Assembly (NCBI RefSeq): GCF_000428145.1
Contig: NZ_ATZJ01000050.1
Coordinates: 1 to 25,759 of the forward strand
Direction: 5' to 3'
Length of the DNA stretch: 25,759 nt
From: Chitinilyticum litopenaei DSM 21440
GTDB taxonomy: Bacteria; Pseudomonadota; Gammaproteobacteria; Burkholderiales; Chitinibacteraceae
How positions within the stretch are numbered: position 1 is the stretch's first letter; each line of letters opens with the position of its first letter. The notes beneath the pieces were generated by a model. That model was not told the DNA's origin and made no database searches. It was given only the letters and a program-made list of their open reading frames with translations. Of this stretch, positions 20,636-25,759 are shown one piece after another. Made by a program: the position numbers and the translations under genes.

Positions 20636-21697
20636 ATGCATTATTTCCGCTCCTCCTTCATCGTCACCGCCCTGGGCCTTGTGCTGGCCGCCTGGGTGGG
20701 GGGCTGGGCCGGCGTCTGGATCGCCTTCAACCTTGCGCTGCTGGAGACCAGCCTGTCGTTCGACAATGCGGTGGTGAACGCGTCGGTGCTCAAGCACTGG
20801 GACGAGAAATGGCGCAGGCGCTTCCTGGTCTGGGGCATGCTGGTGGCTGTCTTTGGCATGCGCATGGTGTTTCCGCTGGTGATCGTCGCCGTGCTCGCGG
20901 GCATGGCGCCGATGCCGGGGCCGTTCTCGCTGTGGGGATGGCTGGAGAGCGGGCAGTGGCCGGGCAGCGATGTGCTGTCGCTGGCCATCCTGCAGCCCGA
21001 CCGTTACGCCAGCGTGCTGCAAAGCGCGCACATTGAAGTCACGGCCTTTGGCGGCGCCTTTCTGCTGCTGGTGTTCTGGAATTTCTTCATCGACGCCAAC
21101 AAGGACGAGCACTGGTTTGTCCCGGTCGAGCGCGTGCTGGCCAGACTCGGGCGCATGGACATGGCCGCGCTCTTGCTGACACTGCTCACGCTCTTGCTGC
21201 TGGCCGGGGCCATGCCGGCGTCCGATGGCCATCGCTATCTGGTGGCCGGATTGTGGGGCGTGATCGTGTACACCGTGGTTGATGGCCTGGGCTCGCTGAT
21301 GGGCGACGGCAGCGCGGCGGTGAAAACCGGCTGGAGCGGCTTCATCTATCTGGAGCTGCTCGACGCCTCGTTTTCGTTTGACGGCGTGCTGGGCGCCTTT
21401 GCGCTGACCAAGAGCATCTTCCTGATCGCGATCGGCCTTGGCATCGGCGCGATGTTCGTGCGTTCGTTCACGCTGCTGCTGGTCTACAAGGGCACGCTCA
21501 ATGCCCTGCGCTATCTGGAGCACGGCGCCTTCTGGGCGATTGGCGCGCTGGCGCTGGTGATGCTGCTCTCCGCGCGCATGCACATCCCCGAGGCCATCAC
21601 CGGCGGCGTCGCTGCCTTGCTGATCATGCTGGCTGCCATCCATTCCTGGCTGGCGCGCCCGCGCGGCAAGCTCGACCGCGAGCACGAGGATCGCTAA
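20636..21697 (+). CDS. DUF475 / TerC-superfamily membrane protein
   Basis: A 353-residue inner-membrane protein with about eight to nine helices. The two acidic signatures of the TerC/DUF475 superfamily are present in its halves: LLETSLSFDNAVVNASVL near residues 34-51 and LELLDASFSFDGVLGAFA in the second half. Superfamily members such as Alx/MntP-like TerC proteins handle Mn or other metals; the DUF475 branch itself is poorly characterised. The ATG at 20636 opens directly into TM1; upstream in-frame codons lack conservation. I looked for a yybP-ykoY manganese riboswitch upstream and found none. Converges with the ICMT-like gene 22 bp away. Confidence 0.88.
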   Translation: MHYFRSSFIVTALGLVLAAWVGGWAGVWIAFNLALLETSLSFDNAVVNASVLKHWDEKWRRRFLVWGMLVAVFGMRMVFPLVIVAVLAGMAPMPGPFSLWGWLESGQWPGSDVLSLAILQPDRYASVLQSAHIEVTAFGGAFLLLVFWNFFIDANKDEHWFVPVERVLARLGRMDMAALLLTLLTLLLLAGAMPASDGHRYLVAGLWGVIVYTVVDGLGSLMGDGSAAVKTGWSGFIYLELLDASFSFDGVLGAFALTKSIFLIAIGLGIGAMFVRSFTLLLVYKGTLNALRYLEHGAFWAIGALALVMLLSARMHIPEAITGGVAALLIMLAAIHSWLARPRGKLDREHEDR

Positions 21698-21719
21698 GCC
21701 TGCTGTCGCCTGAACTCGG

Positions 21720-22184
21720 TCAAAGCCAGCGCCGCACCCGCTTGCAGTAGTCCAGGTAGGCGTCGCCGAAGCGCTCGGCCAGCGCGCGTTCTTCCGGAAT
21801 GATCTGGAAGCGGTTCAGGTAGAGCACGAAGGCTGGCAGTAGCGGCAGCGCGGCCAGGTTGGCGAGGTATTCGAACCACGCCAGCAAGAGCAGCAGAAAG
21901 CCCAGGTAGATCGGATTGCGGCTGATGCGAAAGAGGCCGCCGGTGAGCAGCGTTGCGGCCTGCTCTGGCTGACGCGGATCGAGTGTGGTTCGTTTGCGGC
22001 GGAAAACCAGCGCGCTGCCGAACACGCAAACCAGCCCCGACAGCAAGAGGAGGAGGGCGATGCTGCCGTGCAGCGGCAGCGCGATGGTCAGCCCCGGAAA
22101 CGCACTGGCCAGCGCCCACATCGCCGCCGCGACCAGCACGGCCAGCGGCATGGGCATGATTTTCAGTTCCAGCGCGCGCGACAT
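21720..22184 (-). CDS. Isoprenylcysteine-carboxyl-methyltransferase-like membrane protein
   Basis: A 154-residue integral membrane protein of the bacterial ICMT/PEMT-like methyltransferase family, expected to use S-adenosylmethionine at the membrane. Four to five helices. The C-terminal family signature is TGGLFRISRNPIYLGFLLLL followed by IIPEERALAERFGDAYLDYC, with the cofactor-binding R-NP-Y and E-R residues. GGAG lies 9 bases before the ATG at 22184. Bacteria lack prenylated CaaX proteins, so the substrate is unknown. Confidence 0.88.
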   Translation of the reverse strand: MSRALELKIMPMPLAVLVAAAMWALASAFPGLTIALPLHGSIALLLLLSGLVCVFGSALVFRRKRTTLDPRQPEQAATLLTGGLFRISRNPIYLGFLLLLLAWFEYLANLAALPLLPAFVLYLNRFQIIPEERALAERFGDAYLDYCKRVRRWL

Positions 22185-22244
22185 GGCTGGGGCTCCGGTT
22201 TGGCATTGGCGGCCAGTCTGCCAGAAATCACGCCGACAAATGCA

Positions 22245-22270
22245 AAGGGCCGGATAAATCTCCGGCCCTT
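22245..22270 (-). terminator. Hairpin downstream of terC
   Basis: AAGGGCCGGA / TCCGGCCCTT, 10-bp stem with 6-base loop, extended by TGCA/TGCA around one bulged A. On the minus strand it is followed by TGCATTTG, a poor T run, so termination strength is uncertain. It lies ~100 bases past the terC stop. Confidence 0.5.
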
Positions 22271-22273
22271 GCA

Positions 22274-22319
22274 GGGTATTACCATGAAGCCTATTGCAGG
22301 AAAGGGCTTGGCGAGGATA
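22274..22319. repeat. GGGTATT palindromic repeat, copy D (degenerate)
   Basis: Begins GGGTATTACCATGAAGCCTA and ends AAAGGGCTTGGCGAGGATAG. The terminal GGGTATT, the ACCATG and the AAAGGGCT block match copy A (13759-13809). The right end shares GGCGAGGATA with the bases just before copy B (3311-3320). Confidence 0.5.
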
Positions 22320-22335
22320 GAGGTGTGAGTATGTT

Positions 22336-22370
22336 CACCTCACACCTCACACCTCACACCTCACACCTCA
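22336..22370. repeat. Heptanucleotide tandem repeat, 5 x CACCTCA
   Basis: Five perfect tandem copies of CACCTCA (minus strand TGAGGTG). The last unit contains the terC stop codon (22368-22370). An inverted partial copy, AGGTGTGAG at 22321-22329, can pair with 22339-22347. Confidence 0.9.
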
Positions 22371-23327
22371 CGCGTCACCCTTCTCCGGAATCGGTTCGCC
22401 GCGCGTCTTGTACAGCGAGTACAGCACGCCGGCCAGCAGGAGGCCGAAGGTCACCGACAGCGATACCAGCGACGGGATCTTGTGGTCCATGTACACCAGA
22501 CCGATCTTGGCGCCGATGAACACCAGCACGATGGCCAGCGCGTACTTGAGGTAGTGGAAGCGGTGCACCATGGCGGCGAGCGCGAAATACAGCGCGCGCA
22601 GGCCGAGAATGGCGAAGATGTTCGACGTGTAGACGATGAACGGGTCCTGGGTGATCGCGAAGATCGCCGGGATCGAATCGACGGCGAACACCAGATCCGC
22701 GCCTTCGACCATCAGCAGCGCCAGAAACAGCGGCGTGGCGACGCGGCCGGCCTTTTCACCGATGCTGCTGCCTTCGACAAAGAAGCGGTTGCCCTGCAGT
22801 TGCGGCGTCATGCGCAGGTGGCTTTTCAGGTAGCGGTACAGGCGCATGTTTTCGACATTCGGGTCTTCGTCGTGCGCGAACAGCATCTTGATGCCGGTGA
22901 TGATCAGGAAGGCGCCGAATACCAGCAGGATCCAGCTGAATTCATGCACCAGCTTCGCACCCAGGCCGATCATCACGGCGCGCATCACGATGGCGCCAAG
23001 AATGCCCCAGAACAGCACGCGGTGCTGGTACTGGCGCGGAATCGCCAGCGCGGTGAAGATCAGCGAGATTACGAAGACGTTGTCCATCGACAACGATTTT
23101 TCGACCAGAAAACCGGTGTAGTAATCCATCCCGGCGCCGGCGCCCTTGGTGTACCAGACGTAGCCGCCAAAGGCGAGGCCGGCGGCAATATAGAAGGCGG
23201 ACAGTTTCAGGCTTTCCGCCACGCCGATTTCATGGCTGTCCTTGTGCAGGACGCCGAGGTCGAAGACCAGCAGCGTGACGACCACGACCGCGAACACGAT
23301 CCATGGCAGATACAGGGCAAAATCCAT
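22368..23327 (-). CDS. TerC family integral membrane protein
   Basis: A 319-residue inner-membrane protein of the TerC/Alx family, linked to manganese export and tellurite resistance in other bacteria. About nine helices. The acidic metal-site motifs are conserved: FLVEKSLSMDNVFVISLIF in the first half and MVEGADLVFAVDSIPAIFAI in the second, with SNIFAILGLRALYFAL. AGGA lies 9 bases before the ATG at 23327. Its stop codon is the first TGA of a heptamer array, so copy-number changes in the array do not alter the protein. A DUF475 relative is 0.7 kb away. No yybP-ykoY riboswitch was found in the leader. Confidence 0.94.
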   Translation of the reverse strand: MDFALYLPWIVFAVVVVTLLVFDLGVLHKDSHEIGVAESLKLSAFYIAAGLAFGGYVWYTKGAGAGMDYYTGFLVEKSLSMDNVFVISLIFTALAIPRQYQHRVLFWGILGAIVMRAVMIGLGAKLVHEFSWILLVFGAFLIITGIKMLFAHDEDPNVENMRLYRYLKSHLRMTPQLQGNRFFVEGSSIGEKAGRVATPLFLALLMVEGADLVFAVDSIPAIFAITQDPFIVYTSNIFAILGLRALYFALAAMVHRFHYLKYALAIVLVFIGAKIGLVYMDHKIPSLVSLSVTFGLLLAGVLYSLYKTRGEPIPEKGDA

Positions 23328-23551
23328 TGGCTCATTTCCTAATAATTGTGTTTGGCGCCGCCCGCGTGCGTGCATGCGGCAGCAGCGAATGATAAAGCAG
23401 AATGGCAAAGGTTCCGCTGCTGATGTAACGAAGCGTAGCCGCCGGCGCCGCGCCGGTGGATATACTGCACGCTGCGCCGCCGGCCTGCGTGTCCGGCGCC
23501 GGCGCAAACCACCGACAGAAAAATCACAGAGAAAATCACCGGGAGATGGAA

Positions 23552-23986
23552 ATGCGTAAAACAATGTTGCTGGCGCTGGCCGGCATGGGGCTGCTGCTGA
23601 ACGCGCACGCCGAGGACGGCAAGGAGGTGTACAAGAAGGAAGTGACCGCCACCGTGGTCTTCAAGACCGGCACCACGGCCAGCGGCGCACCGCTGCTGTA
23701 TCCGAGCGTCGAACAGCCCGAGGCGACGATGCTGCATGTGGAAATTCCGCCGGGCAAGGAAACCGGCTGGCACAAGCATCCGGTGCCCGGTTATGCCTAC
23801 ATCCTCGCCGGCCAGCTGACCGTGCAGCTCAAGGATGGCGGCAGCAACGTGTTCCGCGCCGGGCAAGGCTTTGCCGAGGTGATCGACACCCTGCACAACG
23901 GCAAGAACGAGGGCAAGGAGCCGGTGAAGCTGGTGGTGGTATTTACCGGCGCCGCTGCCCAGCCCTTCACGGTCAAGCCGCAATAA
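23552..23986 (+). CDS. Secreted cupin-domain protein
   Basis: A 144-residue single-cupin protein with a signal peptide (MRKTMLLALAGMGLLLNAHA, cleavage before ED), so probably periplasmic. Cupin motif 1 is GKETGWHKHPVPGYAYILAG with metal-type histidines H74 and H76; motif 2 is weak. The ATG at 23552 is chosen because GGGAG lies 6 bases before it; an ATG at 23546 is too close to that site. The stop codon overlaps the next start (TAATG), which suggests translational coupling with tatD. Function unknown. Confidence 0.88.
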   Translation: MRKTMLLALAGMGLLLNAHAEDGKEVYKKEVTATVVFKTGTTASGAPLLYPSVEQPEATMLHVEIPPGKETGWHKHPVPGYAYILAGQLTVQLKDGGSNVFRAGQGFAEVIDTLHNGKNEGKEPVKLVVVFTGAAAQPFTVKPQ

Positions 23987-24804
23987 TGACTGCCGCGCTG
24001 ATCGACAGCCATTGCCATCTGGATGCGCCGGAGCTCGCCGGCGATCTGGAGCAGCTCGTGGCGCGTTCGCGCGCCGTCGGTGTCGGGCGCTGGGTGGTGC
24101 CGGCCGTCAGCGCCGCCACCTTTGCCGGCACGCGCGACATGGCCCGGCGCTTTGGCGCCTGGCCAGCCTACGGCCTGCATCCGCTCTACGAGGCCGAACA
24201 CCGCGCCGAGCACCTTGACGAACTTGCGCGCTGGCTGCGCGATGAAAGCCCGGTCGCCGTCGGCGAGATCGGTCTTGATGGCTTTGTCGCGACGCTGGAC
24301 ATGCAGCGCCAGATCGATTTTTTTGAAGTGCAGCTGAAGCTCGCGCGCGACTTCGACCTGCCAGTGATCGTGCACATCCGCCGTAGCCAGGATCTGGTGC
24401 TCAAATACCTGCGCAAATGGCGGGTGCAGGGCGGCATCGCGCATGCCTTCAACGGCAGTCGCCAGCAGGCCGACGAGTTTGTCCGGCTCGGTTTTGTGCT
24501 GGGCTTTGGCGGCGCGATGACGTATTCCGGCTCACAGCGCATCCGCCGGCTGGCCGCCGAGTTGCCCATGGAGGCCATCGTGCTGGAAACCGATGCGCCC
24601 GACATCGCGCCGGCCTGGCTGGCGGGCCCGCCACCGGCGCGCAACGAGCCGGCCGAGCTGCCGCGCATCGCCGCTGTGCTGGCCGAATTGCGCGGGATGA
24701 CCTTGGCCGAGGTCGCCGCCGCGAGCAATGCCAATGTCGCGCGCGTGCTGCGCCTGCCCCAGGATGTCCCCGATTGCCCGCACACTTGCGATGCCGGATC
24801 ATAA
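23986..24804 (+). CDS. TatD family metal-dependent hydrolase
   Basis: A 272-residue amidohydrolase-fold protein; relatives are DNases or have unknown hydrolase roles. Metal ligands: H9 and H11 (DSHCHLD), E94 (VGEIGLDG), H130 (VIVHIRRS), H153 (GIAHAFNGS), D203 (ETDAPD), which is the complete TatD set. It is shared between TatD, YcfH and YjjV subfamilies, so I do not assign a symbol. It starts at the TAATG junction with the cupin gene. The C-terminal few residues (QDVPDCPHTCDAGS) look unconserved. Followed 28 bp later by a GNAT gene. Confidence 0.93.
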   Translation: MTAALIDSHCHLDAPELAGDLEQLVARSRAVGVGRWVVPAVSAATFAGTRDMARRFGAWPAYGLHPLYEAEHRAEHLDELARWLRDESPVAVGEIGLDGFVATLDMQRQIDFFEVQLKLARDFDLPVIVHIRRSQDLVLKYLRKWRVQGGIAHAFNGSRQQADEFVRLGFVLGFGGAMTYSGSQRIRRLAAELPMEAIVLETDAPDIAPAWLAGPPPARNEPAELPRIAAVLAELRGMTLAEVAAASNANVARVLRLPQDVPDCPHTCDAGS

Positions 24805-24832
24805 GGGCCCCGCATTTCCGGATTGTTCCGCC

Positions 24833-25357
24833 ATGACCAGCCCCTGGCGCTGGCGCCTCGCCCAGCCGGCCGATCTGCCGGCCATTGTCGCCATTTACAA
24901 CAGCACCATCGCCAGCCGCATGGTCACCGCCGACACCGAAGCCGTCACGGTGGCCAGCCGCGAGGCCTGGTTTGCCGCCCACCAGTGCCCTGAGCGGCCG
25001 CTATGGGTGGTGGAGGACGCGGGCGTCATCAGCGCCTGGCTGTCGTTTTCCAGTTTCTACGGGCGTCCGGCCTATGCCGGCACCGCCGAGATCAGCATCT
25101 ACCTTGCCGAAGCCGCGCGCGGCCGTGGCCTGGGGCGCTGGCTGCTGGCCGAAGCACTGCGCGTCGCGCCTTCGCTGGGCCTGCATACCGCGCTGGGCTT
25201 CATTTTTGGCCACAACGAACCCAGCCTGCGGCTCTTTTACCGCGCGGGTTTTGCCGACTGGGGCAGATTGCCTGCGGTGGCGGTGCTGGACGGCATCCCC
25301 CGCGATCTGGTCATCGTCGGGCGCAAGCTTGACGCGGCCGACCAGCACGCCGGCTGA
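24833..25357 (+). CDS. GNAT N-acetyltransferase (phosphinothricin acetyltransferase-like)
   Basis: A 174-residue GNAT enzyme transferring an acetyl group from acetyl-CoA to an amine. The N-terminal RLAQPADLPAIVAIYNSTIA and the acetyl-CoA loop ARGRGLGRWLLAEAL (RGRGLG at residues 96-101), plus FGHNEPSLRLFYRAGF, resemble the phosphinothricin/methionine-sulfoximine acetyltransferase (PPT/MddA) branch. The substrate is not proven. The ATG at 24833 gives the usual family length; in-frame ATGs at 24728 and 24791 would overlap tatD. No strong ribosome site is visible, so coupling with tatD is possible. Confidence 0.88.
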   Translation: MTSPWRWRLAQPADLPAIVAIYNSTIASRMVTADTEAVTVASREAWFAAHQCPERPLWVVEDAGVISAWLSFSSFYGRPAYAGTAEISIYLAEAARGRGLGRWLLAEALRVAPSLGLHTALGFIFGHNEPSLRLFYRAGFADWGRLPAVAVLDGIPRDLVIVGRKLDAADQHAG

Positions 25358-25364
25358 TCAGTCT

Positions 25365-25385
25365 GCCGGTGTGGTAAACACCGGC
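25365..25385 (+). terminator. Hairpin after GNAT gene
   Basis: GCCGGTGT / ACACCGGC, 8-bp stem with loop GGTAA, 7 bases after the stop codon. No T run follows, so it may be a weak or Rho-assisted terminator. Confidence 0.45.
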
Positions 25386-25418
25386 GCGGATTAGCAAGAC
25401 TTTTCAGCAAAACCCGAA

Positions 25419-25472
25419 CTGATTAGAAAGCTGTCCCGGCAAGCATTCACCAACAGCCCGTCATGCCGGCGT
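25419..25472. repeat. MITE-like element, copy 4 (truncated by IS110)
   Basis: Begins CTGATTAGAAAGCTG (25419-) and continues to CGTCATGCCGGCG at 25459-25471, the same terminal-repeat-then-hairpin order as copies 1-3. Its upstream flank CAGCAAAACCCGA matches the target flank of copy 3 (AGCGAAACCCAA). The rest is missing: right after the first half of the hairpin the sequence becomes the leader of an IS110-family element. Confidence 0.65.
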
Positions 25473-25695
25473 CCCACGGGGATTCCCTTGTATCTCGCAG
25501 TACTTGGCGGTTAGCTTCCGCCAATCGGGAGAAGGACAGCTTGTGGATTCCCTTAAGGTCCAAACCTTGTATCGCAGATCAAGCCCTTCTCCCACCTCTT
25601 CGCCAGCCTGAACACTGAACGGTAGCCAAGGGCCCAGACCCTGCATGCACAAGGCAAGTGGGTGAAGTTGGCAAACGCAATCACTGGAAACAAGC
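25473..25695 (+). ncRNA. Putative IS110 noncoding leader / bridge RNA region
   Basis: About 220 bases with no gene, directly upstream of an IS110-type transposase. In IS110-group elements this 5' region encodes the structured bridge RNA that pairs with donor and target DNA. Seen here: a hairpin TTGGCGG/CCGCCAA with loop TTAGCTT (25504-25524) near the element's end, and further weakly paired sequence before the ATG. Assignment rests on position and the family; the RNA borders and target/donor loops are not determined. Confidence 0.4.
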
Positions 25696-25759
25696 ATGAT
25701 CTATCTCGGTATCGATGTCGCCAAGGCCAAACTGGATTGCGCCCTTCTGCGTGATCCGC
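25696..25759 (+). CDS. IS110-family transposase (N-terminal part, cut by window edge)
   Basis: The first 21 codons read MIYLGIDVAKAKLDCALLRD, the characteristic N-terminus of IS110-family RuvC-like (DEDD) transposases; D7 in GIDVAK is the first catalytic aspartate. GGAAA lies 6-10 bases upstream of the ATG. The remaining protein is beyond the window. The element appears to have inserted in the palindromic core of MITE copy 4. Confidence 0.9.
   Translation, partial: MIYLGIDVAKAKLDCALLRDP

Noticed and set aside
23328..23551. Possible riboswitch in the terC leader
   Set aside because: Neither the GGGGAGUAG nor the paired conserved segment is present on the minus strand. The gap holds only GC-rich imperfect palindromes.
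1..25759. tRNA or rRNA genes
   Set aside because: I saw no cloverleaf with a CCA end or GTTCRANNC arm and no rRNA-like sequence while reading both strands. A tRNAscan run would settle it.

Overview
The window looks like chromosomal DNA of a GC-rich betaproteobacterium, probably in or near the order Neisseriales. This is inferred from the overall look of the proteins (RecQ, PatZ-like acetyltransferase, Amt, PPase, YceI/b561) and from inverted repeats matching the neisserial dRS3 pattern ATTCCC-N8-GGGAAT; no rRNA or tRNA gene is present to fix the taxonomy. Most genes are core or housekeeping, but the intergenic regions are unusually rich in dispersed repeats, and both edges lie in insertion sequences.

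Layout: 1-1742 holds the end of an IS3-family element, a 141-bp MITE-like repeat and an IS481-family transposase whose reading frame runs on into that repeat. 1743-3111 is an ammonium transporter gene with a textbook sigma-54 promoter and an NtrC-type palindrome 130 bp upstream. 3148-5128 contains repeats, a chemoreceptor gene and a terminator. 5182-8560 has inorganic pyrophosphatase and a divergent 893-aa acyl-CoA-synthetase/GNAT protein (PatZ architecture). 8672-11828 is a visibly less GC-rich cassette of two divergent pairs: hemerythrin-like protein plus a four-helix mini heme-copper-oxidase-like membrane protein, facing a flavin-binding (PNPOx-fold) protein plus a PNPOx-GAF-winged-helix-like fusion. 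It looks like a redox or gas-sensing module. 12041-13838 is a pirin/LysR divergent pair closed by a bidirectional terminator. 13854-15953 is a cytochrome b561 / YceI / YceI run interrupted by a repeat. 16277-19267 has beta-carbonic anhydrase and RecQ, with nested repeats between them. 19401-19525 looks like a stand-alone small RNA gene (promoter, three stem-loops, terminator). 19609-23327 has a PIG-L deacetylase, a DUF475 TerC-like protein, an ICMT-like methyltransferase and a TerC protein. 23552-25357 is a cupin/TatD/GNAT run. 25419-25759 is a MITE fragment cut by an IS110-family element, whose noncoding leader probably encodes a bridge RNA.

The two most distinctive results are (i) a MITE-like family with terminal inverted repeats beginning CCTGATTA and two inner REP-like hairpins. 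It is present in three complete copies and one truncated copy; one copy has an 8-bp target duplication and an uninserted related site elsewhere in the window. (ii) The hemerythrin / mini-oxidase / double-flavoprotein cassette, whose joint function is not obvious from known systems.

How genes work together: amtB is predicted to be switched on by nitrogen limitation through NtrC and sigma-54. The b561/YceI genes form a periplasmic or inner-membrane redox/lipid-binding unit as in E. coli yceJ-yceI. Cupin and TatD are translationally coupled by a TAATG overlap. DUF475 and TerC are two members of the same membrane metal-handling superfamily within 3 kb.
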